Shown here in pieces: positions 35,751-47,901 of a DNA stretch of 64,000 nt. The first letter of the stretch is position 1, and every line of letters starts with the position of its first letter. The stretch comes from Rhizoctonia solani (Eukaryota; Basidiomycota; Agaricomycetes; Cantharellales; Ceratobasidiaceae). A program made the position numbers and the translations under genes. Below the pieces are notes generated by a model. The model was not told the origin of the DNA, did no database searches, and saw nothing but the letters and a program-made list of their open reading frames with translations. The DNA lies in the NCBI RefSeq assembly GCF_016906535.1, contig NC_057385.1, positions 3,162,001 to 3,226,000 of the forward strand, written 5' to 3'.

Positions 35751-37441
35751 TCAACGTCGTATTCCAAGTCCAGCCACAAACGCAGGTGGGCCGCCGTATT
35801 GACCTGAAGGTGGATAACCACCAGATGGAGGATAGTGCGCCCCAGAGACTGCGGATTTTTCGCGCTCTTTCCAGTTGGTTCGTATGGTATTTGCGTGGCT
35901 AACCAGCTGCATACCCTATTAGCTTTACTCCCATAAAGTCCGAGGATCGCACTAACCTGCTCAGCCTCCACACCATCTCTGATACTTTCCAAAATCTTGT
36001 CAACTACCGATTGATGGTTTCCGTGGTCCTTGTCGTCTCGGAATCGATGGTAAACCCAGTTTTTCGCAGTTTTGTCCCAAGTGACTTCAACGACTCTATC
36101 ATCGTATTGCTCTCCCGATGCTTTCCAACTGTGCCTAATCTTGAGTGGCAGGGTTTAACATCAACGTTAGGCTTACCTTTCCCATTGTGCATCATCTACC
36201 TGCATGGTGTCAAAGTGTTCATACGAGTTATTTCCAGTCCAGACCAAGAGCTGAAACACTGGTTTGGCTGTGAAGTCTGGTTCTGAGGGTCTTCCTGGCA
36301 GTGGGGGGAACCGGAGTTCAAGTTTGAAGTCAATCGAATTTTCAGAGGGTGGCTTCCACTTCAGGCTGAAGTGAATCAATATAATTGTAACGGATTTGAG
36401 CGGAACCTCGAATAACTTACATGCGATGATCCGTTCCTATCACATATCCCGACTCAGCACATGTAAATATGAGCCCATCATTGCCATGCTTGAGGTTCGG
36501 AATTGACTGTAAGACCATTTCTATGCTATAAGATCGCTGCATTTCTTTTTCGTGGATTCTGTGTGACGATCCAGTCGTAAGTAACCAATGAGACAGAACT
36601 TAACTGACACAGACCCAAATGGTTGGACAGCTCTCATCGAAGGATGTTCTTGTAACATCTTCTGGTATGGTTTGATGACCCACTCCTTCAAACGCTATGT
36701 CCATCACTGGTAAGTAAACAATCCAAGCGGGTCTTGATAATTTCTCACCCCGTACCGAGAGGTTAGTGATTTAGACATCAGGTTCTGTGCATCTCCAACA
36801 ATACAGTCAAACGCCAGCAAGTTAAGCGTCTCCTGCGTGATGCCAGTGATCAAGGTCTTCCTTAAAGTATAAGGAATTGCACATAAACGTACCTGCTTCG
36901 TCTCAGGATCATAATCCGTCACGAGCTCAGCGTCCAACAACGTGTTCCCCAAAGCTCGTCGAGGATCCATAGGATGCGGAAAGAATAGACCGTCCTGCTG
37001 GCGATATTCGTTCTTCCTGTCAATCTAGTCAAATAAAAATTCAATCTCAGCAAGAGATAACGCCTTGAGAGAGCGCACCAGGTACACTTCTTGGTCGTTG
37101 GACGGAAAGCTGACGATGAGAACAAGCACTCGAATTCCATCCGACTTTTCGCATACCCAATAACTGGACGCTCGTGAGTGCCTATCAATTATACCACGAT
37201 CTTGATACTTACTCTTCCCGTTCTAGTCGGCTAAGGTCTCGCGAGCCGAAGCTCACTGGCTGACTTCCAACAAACCTACTTCACTGTTATTTGGTTGGTG
37301 ATAATCGACGAGTATGCTTACTGACCTAAGATTATCGACATTACATAGTCCTGCTACATGCCGTTTCAATTGAATCAATTTTTCTTTGTCGTCGACTAAA
37401 CGACCTGGAATTTGTGGTGGCGGTGGATGATGTGGTTGCAT
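35751..37441 (-). CDS. CEG1: mRNA capping enzyme, guanylyltransferase subunit (Ceg1-like)
   Basis: Transfers GMP from GTP to the 5' diphosphate end of nascent mRNA. The ATG at 37439-37441 gives MQPHHPPPPQIPGRLVDDKE. The catalytic lysine motif is intact after the second intron: YWVCEKSDGIRVLVLI (KxDG, about 37110-37165). Next come a segment with FFPHPMDPRRALGNTLLDAE, where LDAE is the next nucleotidyltransferase motif, and LLAFDCIVGD. The OB-fold part has HFSLKWKPPSENSIDFKLEL, then QLLVWTGNNSYEHFDTMQVD and VVEVTWDKTAKNWVYHRFRD with DKDHGN, the last conserved block. The end is Gly/Pro/Tyr-rich (YPPSGGYPPSGQYGG) with stop at 35751-35753. About eight short introns. Length and motif order match fungal Ceg1/Pce1. 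Confidence 0.95.
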
Positions 37442-39938
37442 GGAAAGCTGGGACTAGATCTTAGACGCTGAAGTCGACTACCATATACGATAATTACAAA
37501 TGATCGTGACGGCGCTTCGGCTCCCATTCACAATAAATATGGGTGCTACTTATCGCTCTAAGTTATTGATGAAGCCCGGTTGATTTCAGGATGAGTGTAC
37601 TAGCTGTAAAACTGCAAAGAGCCAGCTGTGATGATAGTAGGTCTTCAGTCAGCTATCGAGCAAGTACACATGAATATGATAAATCCAGGAGATGCTTGGT
37701 TTGCAAGAGATATGTCATAAGGTTTGAACCTCTCAGTAATAGATTTTCTAACCAGCTGACTGCGGGATAGTATCAAAAGTATGCAATGCCTGTTCAAGCA
37801 GTAAAGAAGAGCGAGGTTGGTTTTCAAGTGCAGCCTTTGTCTTAGGTCGTAATCACACTTGCACCAAGTTACACCAATCCCGTTAACCAACCATGATGTA
37901 TCGAGCGGTCTGACGGAGACAGCGCATTGAAGTATCTCACACCGCTCTCCAGAACTATCTTATACATGTATCTAGTCCCCGGCCGAAATACACGAGGCAA
38001 TCAAGTCTGAAATACTCCGGCAGAATCTCGAGCCACACTTTTTAAGCACCAGACTATCTTCCATATTTATAAGGCCTTTGACGGGAGGGGATGATCACTA
38101 CGGAACATATTAGCGTTGTATGATTTCACGTAACAAGCATCGGCAATAAGTCGTGTTAGTTGTGTATTCGAAGAGCTGCTCCCCAGTCCTTCAAGAAAGT
38201 GTGATGGACTGTGGCACCGTAGCCTTTCTACGCGTATAGATGAGTTCCGGTGATTCTAATCTCACTTATAGCAACTAGATCCTTTGCTTTCAAGGACATA
38301 CTCACTTCAATCGATGGAAGGATGTTATGATTATAAAAATTGAAGTAAATAAACACCTTGTTAACAGGCCTATTATCATTGAGCTCATGAGCTTGATATG
38401 TGCACTAGGCCTTGGAACACCCTCTACCCTCCATCAATACCGGTAGTTCGACACTATATATCATGTTCCTCTAGATTTAGCGGAGGATAATTTACTTTCA
38501 AGATTTTATCTGCCTATACTTCCGCGGACAACCTCCTGGAACTTCTTATATGCGCAGCCATTCTACAAACTGGGTGGGCACTTCCACAAAAAGAAACTAT
38601 GGCTGTTATCGTGGATATGACGAAAAAGCCAATCATATCAATCATGTCTCTCTAAAATAAGGCTAGCTAGAAATTTCTCTGCGAGGAAGACAAGATGCTG
38701 AAATATTGTACGCCCTTTTCAGTTGGATTTGACATAAAATGCAGCATGATTCATACTAGTTTTCAATATTCGCACTGAACAATACCCGTTCGTCAGTTTA
38801 TTGAAAGTTCAAATCGTACTGAAGGTGGTCATTTTCAGGCCTCATGCTGAATCTTAGTGTCTTGTCCACATACGGTACATGGTGCGCTAATACCTAGCCC
38901 AGTCTGGTGGCTATGATTGGCCGCTGAACTACCAGACGCTTTTTATCAGCCATACAATACTTCTATTACGCAAGTGTTGTTATGTATTACCTTGTCAGTC
39001 TAGGTATTTCCCTTTGAGCGAAGACTTGAGCCAAGTGTGATTAAGCATTTTGCTCATTGCTAGCCCTGGTCACAACACTCCTCTACAGGCTTCGCTACAT
39101 GGCTGACAAATTGATTCACTCCAACTCGAAAAATTCCATCGGGTTTGTGCATGACTGTTTCAAATCATCTTAGGGTTTTTCGTGCCGTATTTCATGACAA
39201 TCTATCATGCCAGTGGCCATAGTGTGGATAGTAAGTTGAAAGAGGGTGTATCATACTTCAAGGAACATCTCAAATGATTGCGTATGGCGGCGTATGTATT
39301 GGTTAGACATAGTATGGCAAGGTTAGCCAAGCTGCGGCCAACCCCTGTGAATGGCACTTGATGTATGGCTCAGAATTGGATCACCCAAGTAGCCAACCAG
39401 GGAAGGAGTATGCAATGTACTGAACTCGATAATTTAAGCATGCACTGTAATACCATGGCTTCTGTCTTCTTTTAGGCAACATAAGTTACAGTATTCATAA
39501 TTTCAAGGTTTCTATAGCACTTGCCAACGTGAGAACCTACCACAATAACAATTTGAAGTTGTGCCTCATGACCCACAGAAGATGAATAGATTTGCCAAGC
39601 AATCCTAAAAAACCGTCATCACAGTACAACGGGCCACAGCGGTTGATCGCCCGCATGATCACCAGTTCACTAAAGTTTGAAATTGCGTACCAATGGAGTG
39701 CTGCGACCTCACTACAGCTGCACAGAGATTCGGTGGTGCTTCGGTACGTATATATGGTTGCGATGCGACGTACGGTAGAACTTGTGTGCTGGCGCGCGAG
39801 TCACTGAGCACATGTCAACATTACATTTGGGCTCGAAGGCCTCAGTCGCGAAAACAGGCGTATAAATACAACAGCCACCAAGGGGCCAGAATACCCAACA
39901 TCGTGTTCATTTTCTCTGTAGCTCATTCATCATTCATA
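37442..39938. other. Long intergenic region, about 2.5 kb
   Basis: Between divergent starts of the capping enzyme and the metallopeptidase. Dense stops in all frames; the only sizeable frame, 37645-37890 (-), shows no domain. I found no repeat, transposon end or RNA gene. The last 100 bases are the metallopeptidase promoter. Confidence 0.5.
39861..39868 (+). promoter_or_regulatory. TATA box of the M35 metallopeptidase
   Basis: TATAAATA stands 78 nt upstream of the ATG, a good distance for a core promoter with a short 5' UTR starting near CAACAGCCACC. Confidence 0.6.
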
Positions 39939-41208
39939 ATGCGCACTTTCTTTGCTACCGCTCTCGCCTCTGCTGCTATCATCGGTGTTTCTGCCTCTCC
40001 AGGCCTCTCGTTATCCCTTGTGACTCCTGAATCCGTCTCGGATATCGAGGACTTTTCTGTGACTGCCATAGTTAAAAACACTGGTAACGAGACCCTTAAG
40101 TTGCTCAAGGATCCTCGCGGTGTGCTTTCCTCTGCGAGAACCCACACATTCAGTGTCGCAAACGAAAAGGGATCCCCTCAGTTTACTGGGATGTTCGTCA
40201 AATAGTAAGTAGTTATGTACAATGAATATTCGAGAGGGTATATGCTAACAATTGACCAGTTCCCCTGATGCCATTGTAAAAAACAATGCGGCTAGTTTTA
40301 CTATTCTGGAGCCTGGCCAAAGCTTTGAAATCACCCACAGCCTTGCAGGCGTCTACAACTTTACTAACACTGGTGCCGGGAACTTCAAGGTACATCTAAT
40401 CGAATCAGAGCCGATATGATTATTCATCATATGTCATAGCTTGATACAGTGTCCAATGTCTTCGAGTACGTCGACGCTTCGGGCAACCTTGCTACGATCG
40501 AGGCCGCGACCCAGTCGAAAAAGGTCGGAGTCAGTGGCAAACTTGTATCCACTCGCGTATGTCAACACTTCGGACTATTATTTTGCCTAGCTTAACATAA
40601 ATTGTGTCTTAGGGCCTTCCTAAAGTTGAAGCTCGCTCTCTTGGAAAGCGTGCATACGTTGGTTGCAATTCAAACCAACAGTCCCTAATTGCTACCGCTG
40701 CGAAATCCGCCAATGAATACGTGAAGGAGGCTAGCTCTTATCTCAGCGGTGTTAACTCTGGGACTAATCGATACACTACTTGGTTCGGTGCTTACACCAC
40801 TGAGCGTGCTTCGACAGTCAGTTCTCACTTCTCATCTATCGGCACCGACGCTACCAGTGTCACATTTGACTGCTCTACCTGTACTGTCGATGCTTTTGCA
40901 TACGTATATGCCGATGATTCTACCCGGGTTTATCTGTGCAGGTCTTTCTGGGAAGCTCCAAAGTAAGTGTCCCAGCATATGATCGGCCCCTCCTGAGTGA
41001 ACTTATCGTTACTATTAGCACTGGAACCGACTCGCGAGCTGGAGCTATTGTCCATGAGCTTTCACACTTTACTGTCAACGGTGGCACGGAGGACTATGCA
41101 TACGGACACAACCTTGCCAAGAACCTCGCAAAATCAAACCCTGCGCAGGCTGTTATGAATGCTGATAGTCACGAATACTTTGCCGAAAATACCCCTGCTC
41201 TTTCTTGA
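39939..41208 (+). CDS. Secreted peptidyl-Lys metallopeptidase, family M35
   Basis: A zinc endopeptidase of the deuterolysin (aspzincin) family, of the basidiomycete type cutting next to lysine. The ATG at 39939 gives the signal peptide MRTFFATALASAAIIGVSAS. A propeptide of about 160 residues with a beta-sandwich pattern follows (LVTPESVSDIEDFSVTAIVK onward). The mature enzyme probably starts after the Kex2 site in SLGKRAYVGCNSNQQS. The catalytic part shows RYTTWFGAYTTERASTVSSH and, after the last intron, AGAIVHELSHFTVNGG with the HExxH zinc site, and GTEDYAYG, the GTxDxxYG motif with the third ligand. The end is ADSHEYFAENTPALS, stop at 41206-41208. Four introns, and a TATA box lies just upstream. 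Closest known relative by pattern is the Grifola MEP protein. Confidence 0.95.
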
Positions 41209-42241
41209 ATCGTGATTGAGGCTGTCATCTTGTAATATATTTTTGTATATGCATAGCCAACACTAATGGATTAAAATCCCGCGAATCAGCACAAGTAATC
41301 ACGGCGATGTATATCGCTGCATCAAGCTGTTGGGCGACGCCAGTGTTTGATTTAGCGAGAACCATAGCTATATGCGCACAAATTGGCCTTATCACTCAAA
41401 TCTGTTTCATAGAATTGACCTTTATATTAGACGAATTAGACACGAAGATCACATAGCACCAACTAGAGATTCAACCCCACAACAACTCAGTCCAGGTCAA
41501 TTTATCCGTCTGACTTAAGTGTTTCACGAAACAACTCTGAGTGAGTGGCGCCGAGACTCACCGCCCCATTATCCCTTTATAGTATGAATGATTTCCAGAA
41601 ATATTGAGTATCTTGCCTCGAATAGACGGACGAGCCGAGGTGGGGTGATACATATCAACGCCACCCACCTATCAAGCTTTCAACTATTGGTATCTCCTCC
41701 GACGAGTCTCAAGGCCAAACGATAACTATGCACAAGCGTATGTTCATAAACTCGACCTTACTACATTGACTAGAAGTTAAATACAGACACACAGGATATA
41801 TCCCCCCACCATTGATTCTGTATAACCACGTATTCAAGGAATTGACTGCCTGGTAGTAAATGTTGTGATCAGAATCTCGAGTGAATTGACTTTTGAACAT
41901 GCCAGTGATATAACCCCTCATCACTACTCATGCATAGATATCAAGGTTACCCAGCACTGAGAATACGGCGACTTAACGCGGAATGCGATTTAGCATCATA
42001 TCTTTATATGAACTAGGCATGGCGGGCGCTCACAGCACTGGAGAGCATCACGAATAGCAGCATTGAGTTTATGAGTCCCAACCTACATTTAGCATAGGTG
42101 ATACTGAATTTACTGCCCTGCGATCCGACTGCTTGGTATATCGACGCTGGTGCGCCCTCGCGAAGATATGATTACCGCACAAATTCAAAATACCAGAACA
42201 ATCGAGAATACTATAGTTAAGCTACAAGACAAGATGCGGGA
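41209..42241. other. Convergent intergenic region, about 1 kb
   Basis: Between the stops of the metallopeptidase (+) and LUC7 (-). No gene, repeat or RNA seen. Confidence 0.5.
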
Positions 42242-43581
42242 TTAGTAGCGACGCCGAGGAGAACGAGACCTATCTCGGTCGCCTCGCCTGGGGTCTCTGT
42301 CACGGTGTTCGCGATCACGGTCTCGGCTATATAGCTGTCAGTATGGCTCTTTGGCGCCCCAAGAGGTGTACTTACTCATAGCGTGATGAATGATGGTCTC
42401 GGTCACGATCACGGTGACCATCGCGGTGGTCGCGATCACGATCACGATCTCTGTCCCTATCGTACCCCCGGTCGCGAGGACCATCTGGAGCAGAAGCACC
42501 AGGTCCGGAAGGCGCGGACGCAGGAACTGGTGGAGGACCCATTGGGCCGCGTCCACCCTGACTTCTCCGTTGCTTAAGCTCGTCGAGCATTTTGCGCAAT
42601 TCAAAGTATCCCAAGTGCATCTACAACACGTTCAGGAAGGCTGAGTTTCGAATTAGGTAACGACCCTACCTTGCCACCGAAATGGTCGGCGAGACGACGA
42701 TCCGAGTCGAGTACAGAGAGATATGCACCGCAGACGTCGCAGACACGCAATTTTTGGTGACCGGAAGCTCCGGAAGTGTCGGTGAGTTGTTGTAGTTCTC
42801 GCTGGACACTCGAATTAGATCGTCTGAACTCCAAGCTGGACTTAGCCACTCACCTCCTTCTCGGTCTTTTCAGCCTTTAGAGCTTCGACGGCCTCCAATT
42901 CCTTCATGGACTCTTCGACCTTGCCCTCCTCACCTGTACCAGAGTTAGAACATTGTTTGGCCTGCAGTGCCATTCACTTACCAAGACTCTCGATTTTTTC
43001 TGTGCCACCTTGAATAGCAAGTTCAATTTCACCAATTTCACGCATCTAGAGGACAAGCAACATCAATTTCTCTGAATGAACGCACTACACCTGCATATCT
43101 CACCAAGTTTGTGGTCTTTGCGTTCTCTTCTGGTGTTTTCTCTAGGCGTCGGTGCGCAGCCCGGATACGGCGGTCGCATTCCTCGACGAATGATGAAATA
43201 TTAGCCTCATATTCGCGCTGGAACTGGTCGAATCTCGGGTCGCTCGGATTCTTTTCGCGAGCTTCGTTAAAGTCTGTTTTGAGACGCTCAGTGTGGGATT
43301 TGGGACAGGGACCCAGGTCCATTTTCTAGTATTTCATCAGCTGCATTCATTTTTGATGCAGTAGTACAAGTTACTCACCGTGTTTGTAAACAAAGCATGA
43401 GGGCAAGTGCCACACAAGAAATTCCTACAAACTTTCTCGTCGAACCACTGCAAGTTGGCATTGACCGCTCCCATTGCCTCTGGCCCCATCATTTGCTAAT
43501 ACTAGTCAGGTTTTGCGAAGCACATAAATTTCTGGAGCTTACTTCTAGCAGCTTACGCTGCATTTCCGCGAGTCGACCCAT
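42242..43581 (-). CDS. LUC7: LUC7-like U1 snRNP splicing factor
   Basis: A U1 snRNP protein that helps choose 5' splice sites. The ATG at 43579-43581 gives MGRLAEMQRKLLE, then QMMGPEAMGAVNANLQWFDE and the first zinc finger VCRNFLCGTCPHALF...MDLGPCPKSH (CCCH type). The coiled middle part (DPRFDQFQREYEANISSFVE, ECDRRIRAAHRRLEKTPEEN) is followed by the second finger LRVCDVCGAYLSVLDSDRRL with ADHFGGKMHLGYFE (C2H2 type). The C-terminus is an Arg/Asp dipeptide-rich tail (RDRDRDRDRDHRDGHRDRD) with a final exon ending RSRSPRRRY and stop at 42242-42244. Seven or so exons. Divergent from the transporter gene with about 225 bp between starts. The whole matches fungal Luc7. Confidence 0.95.
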
Positions 43582-43806
43582 CTTTCCAAGCCCTCAAGGA
43601 CGTGAGGTGCGTTACAGTGAAGTAGCAAGCGCCAGGTTGCCTGGCACTCACGTGATCCCGCCCATGTTTGCTGAGGTAAGCTCAGCCAAGCAATTATAGT
43701 TCTTACGATGACGCTGGAATTGCAATACTGTGCACACGACTAGGTCATATAAAGAGCATGACTAGTTAACGAACTCTTAAATCCTTCCCCATCATCCGTA
43801 CAATAG

Positions 43807-45456
43807 ATGTCGAGCGAAGCATCGAATCTTCTCGAAGTTGCGATTGGATCGGCTGAGGTGAGTGCACCTCGAGCCACAACTTCGATATCGCTAACAATGA
43901 CATAGGCGTCGATCTCTGTACTCCTTGTACTGGGGTTTGGATATTACGCCCAGTATGCGGGCTGGGTCAACGATCAAGGAGAAAAGGTATGGTTTAGTAC
44001 GCTTAGGAAGGATGCCGTAACCGATTTCTATTCTCGTAGCAAATATCACATCTTTGCGTGACCGTATTCCTCCCTGCTTTACTGTTCACGCAAATAGGTC
44101 CCCACGCTACCCCGCATAACCTCATAGATTATGGCATTATTGTCCTGCTGTCCATCTTTGCCATGGTAGTTTCGTATATCGCCGGCATCGCCTCTCGGCG
44201 CGTTTTCAAATCTCCGAAGTGGACCATAGCGGCATTCATCTTCAATAACGCTACGAGTCTCCCTCTGCTCCTCCTGGACAGTCTGGAGAAGACTGGTACG
44301 ATAGGTATTATTATCGGAAAGGGCGGTGGAAGTGTTTCAGATGCAGTAACTCGTGGACGTACGTACCTACTTATTGCTGCTCTAGTCGGAAATGTAGGGT
44401 AAGTGCCAAGTATTCACGTTAACGGCCTCCGCTCATGCCCAAATCTAGTCGGTTCGCTCTAGGCCCGGATATTATGGGCCCCAAGAACAACGACCATTCC
44501 GATTTCCCCGGCGACCTATCCGCCACATTCCGACCTGTTCCAACGGAAGAGACCACCCCTCTGTTGTCGACTGCACGGGTGCACAACACTGCCTCTCGAA
44601 CTTGGACAACCATCAAGGAATATGGCAAGAGGACCTGGGAATGGATCGTGGATTCAATGAACCCGCCATTGGTTGCTGCAGCTATTGCTATAGTCTTCGG
44701 GTTGATTTCTCCCTTGCGTCATGCATTCTTTAGCAAGGGTGAGCCTCTGAATGCCACTATCACCCAAAGTGTAAATTATCTCGGAAAGTTGTATACTGGT
44801 AAGTATAAAACTACTTAGTAAGGCTGTATGCTCACATCACACTTTAGCTCTGCAAATGTTTGTACTTGGTAGCAAGTTACGCTCCAAATCGTGAGTAGGA
44901 TGGCGGAAAAGGAAGCTCATTGCTGAACTGACTATCTGGCTTGTTAGTGGTGATAAACTACCAATACTATCAACTTCCGTTCTCTTCATCCATCGATTTA
45001 TTATCATGCCGGCGATCATGATCAGTATCGTTTATTTCCTCCGCTCTACCTGGCCGTCTTACGTCGAGCGAGACCCCATGCTTGTGAGCATCTGTTAGAG
45101 TACGTTAAATGGTGTTACTTATTTCCATACCACAGGATTTCGTCCTGTCTATCGTTGGGATTGGCCCACCAGCCATAACATTGTCAGCGGTAAGTGCGCT
45201 GTTGATGTACCCAGGGTCTCTAAGACAGCTAAATGACTGGCTATTGGCCGCAGATTTCTGAAATGGCCGAGTTAGAATCGCGCGAAGATGCCCAAGTGTC
45301 TCGATTGGTGAGTTGATGTTTCAGGAGTGCACTCAAGCGCTAATATAATTGATTCGCTACCAGCTCATGCTATCGTATATTGTGACCCCGTTCATCTGTG
45401 TGCCTATTTCGGCCTCCGTATACGTGATTGGGCTTTTGGGGCTCGCAAACAATTAA
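43807..45456 (+). CDS. Auxin efflux carrier (AEC/PIN-like) family membrane transporter
   Basis: A multi-pass membrane protein of the AEC family; in fungi the substrates are mostly unknown. The ATG at 43807 gives MSSEASNLLEVAIGSAE. Transmembrane segments include ASISVLLVLGFGYYAQYAGW, CVTVFLPALLFTQIG, IIVLLSIFAMVVSYIAGIAS and the NNATSLPLLLLDSLEKTG segment, whose Asn-rich start is typical of the family. A central hydrophilic loop (44440-44640; PVPTEETTPLLS) separates these from PPLVAAAIAIVFGLISPL, ILSTSVLFIHRFIIMPAIMI, SIVGIGPPAITLSA and YIVTPFICVPISASVYVIGL. Stop is TAA at 45454-45456. About nine short introns. Fungal AEC proteins are often endoplasmic reticulum or vacuolar; location is not visible from this sequence. 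Confidence 0.85.
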
Positions 45457-45860
45457 GTATCAGTTCTATTTCTACATCCACGTGCTGTGGTTTATGACGA
45501 AGTGGGGGACTTTCCCAACGGAATAGGAGAGTACATGATATCCTTGATATGTTGAATAACCGTGCAGTACTTATAGCTATTGATTTTTTGTTCAAAAGTC
45601 TGATAGTACATAATTTGAGGCAAAACTATAATTAATAAAAGCACCAATGGTGTGGAGATAGAGCTTGCATGCGCCTGAAAAATGTTTCATGGAAAGGCAT
45701 GACCCACCTTTGTCCTGACTGCCATCCACTCCTATGATATTGGTTTGTCTAAAACCTGAAATTCACTTTTCTTTGAGAGTCGTACGTTCTACGAGGGCTG
45801 AGAGGATTGGTATTTTTGGGACCGCAAGACATGTAGCTACAATATACGAAGCCACATGGA
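45457..45860. other. Convergent 3' region
   Basis: About 400 bases between the stops of the transporter (+) and tyrosinase (-). Nothing recognised. Confidence 0.5.
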
Positions 45861-47837
45861 TTAATTTGAGAGAGAAAGTAGAAGTTTTGTTTTATCCGGC
45901 CTGCTAGATACTCCTAGGGATGCCAAAAAACCTTTACTCGTAGACATAGCACCAGGGCCAGCTGCGAGTGTCAAAGGTCTGATCAATGGTGTAATCGGGC
46001 CACAGTCCTGAGAAGAAAGGTGAACATTGTATCGAAGTGTTGGTACCAATTCACTCACCACCTCCGGGAAGGACGGCACTCGTGGTCAACCAGGGGGGCT
46101 GTCCGTTGGGGAACTCGTTCAGGGAAGATGTATTCTACAATTGGTATGTCAACAAGGCATTTGGTGAAATATCCAAGGGGCATCTTACCTGAATAGACCC
46201 TCCATGGAAAGCATACTTGTTAGCAGCATTCTTCTCTTGCCAGAGCCACCAGAGACGGTCGACGTTCTGATATCACGTCAATTCAGCAAGAGGCTCGTAG
46301 GTATGTAGACATATTACTTACGCCATGGTGCAAATGGAAGATAGGCTAAATAAAGCATATAGAGTTAATTGGTGCGCAAAAGGCCACGATAGGAATGCAT
46401 CACTTACCTCGTTGGATGAGAATGTGGCAGCACGTTCTACTGGACAGTTGCTGGTTCCGGAGGAGCCAGCAGGACAGATTGTACCCATGTCCCTGTTAAC
46501 CAGGATCGTCACTGTCATTATGCGGTCTTTTACTATGAAACAGGGCACTCACCCTCCCATCATAAGATGAATCGCGCTGTGCATGCCAACAAGCTGCTCG
46601 AGATAACCGTGGAATAGTGTGAAATTACCTATCGGTTGATTGAGAAGCTTTTCAACCTCGGCAGGCGTGAAAGTCGAAGTCGCCAGGACGCCCGGGCTGA
46701 AGGGTTCGGGGATGTAGTGACGGCGGAGTTTATGAGGGCTGTGAAAAGATGAGCCTATGGATAGTAATGGGAATATAAAAGACACTTACACAGGGTATGC
46801 GACTTCGATATCAAGTGCTCCAGTATGAATGGTATAGTCGCTTTACAATGGCCAAGGGTTAGTATGTACATCGAGTTAAGGTTAAAGCATAGTACTCACT
46901 CGCTAGCATCATCGCTGTAACCTCCGAGTCCAGATTCTGTATCATTATCCCACAGCGGGCTTCCCAAAAAGTCATCGGCGTCTGAATGAAGCCTGTAAGC
47001 CGCCATGCCACCACTCCACCAGTGCTCAGACTCACCTTTTTCCCATGCTATGTGAAGGAAAGATATCAAAGTTGGTAAAGCTGACCACCTAATCAAGATC
47101 TATTACTTACCCCAGTCTGGATGGTATGTAAGTTTAGGGCTTATGCATAGAAAGAGAATACTTACATGGCACTACTCCTTGATAGCTGCATTCTTTCCGG
47201 AGAATGTTGGTCCATTCGTGCAGGTAAGCACTACGCAGACCATTCGTAAGTTTGAATCAAAATAGACGAGACTGCCACATACCGGTGCCATGGTAAGAAT
47301 AGTCCAGTCCAGTGAATGATAGCTGTTTCATGAGATGTTAGTATGAATATATCGCAATTTATCCAGGGTCATAAAATAGTCGTACGGTTGAGGTTCATAT
47401 GACTATCCGAGTCCAGACAGTCGGTCAGCTCAACAATAAGCGAATGGACTTCATTGACTCACATATAGACTAAATCGTCGTAGTAAGTAGAGCTTTCGTT
47501 GAGCGGCGCGATCTATGCCATGCATGAGCAATTGATGTCTGAGAATATACTCTACTCACATGGAACTTGGCATCCGCGTAGCTAGCAGTATCGACTGGCG
47601 GGCGAAGCTTCCCATTACGAGGCTTTTTGTTGAGGCACTACATAATAAATGAGTAAACTGGAAGCCAGTAGCGACGACAGTGCGTACGTTGACAGCGTCA
47701 ATCCAGCCCTTGCGCTCGGCCTTGCTGAACGTACGCCATTCCCTGCGGACTTCAAGCGAGGAGCATGTCTGAGCAGGCTCTGCAGCAGCGACAAACGTCG
47801 CCAGAACAGAAAGGCTGAAAGCGGTAGCGAACTTCAT
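45861..47837 (-). CDS. Secreted tyrosinase-like copper monooxygenase
   Basis: Type-3 copper enzymes of this family oxidise phenols to quinones, feeding melanin or cross-linking. The ATG at 47835-47837 starts a signal peptide, MKFATAFSLSVLATFVAAAE. The CuA site is spread over exons with LVYMHMNLNP and IIHWTGLFFPWHRAYLHEWT. The CuB part has QLVGMHSAIHLMMGGDMGTI; then a 24-nt exon (46322-46345) gives PIFHLHHG, joined to NVDRLWWLWQEKNAANKY. The C-terminal part is Pro/Leu-rich (NEFPNGQPPWLTTSAVLPSF) and ends LLLSLSN, with stop at 45861-45863. No transmembrane anchor seen. About eleven exons. The short length and lack of a long C-terminal latch domain resemble the short secreted fungal tyrosinases. 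The true 3' end is less certain than the core. Confidence 0.85.
46322..46345 (-). other. 24-nt micro-exon carrying CuB HLHH of tyrosinase
   Basis: Reads PIFHLHHG between TTTAG and GTAAGT, in phase zero on both sides (previous exon ends in SSNE, next starts NVDRLW). Without it, the enzyme would lack the paired His of the CuB site, so the exon is required by the family pattern. Confidence 0.8.
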
Positions 47838-47893
47838 GATGTCTGAAAGATGCAACTGGTGGATAATGCAGCATAAGGTACTACACAACGTTG

Positions 47894-47901
47894 TTTATAT
47901 A
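47894..47901 (-). promoter_or_regulatory. TATA box of tyrosinase
   Basis: TATATAAA on the minus strand, 57 nt upstream of the ATG; a fitting distance for a core promoter. Confidence 0.5.

Noticed and set aside
35230..35754. 174-codon open frame on the minus strand
   Set aside because: No recognisable domain, biased composition, overlaps the capping-enzyme stop and covers the ATX1 promoter with its TATA-like box.
27412..47837. A secondary-metabolite or metal-linked gene cluster
   Set aside because: The genes between the reductase/ATX1 pair and tyrosinase are housekeeping (capping enzyme, LUC7) with no shared orientation or pathway.
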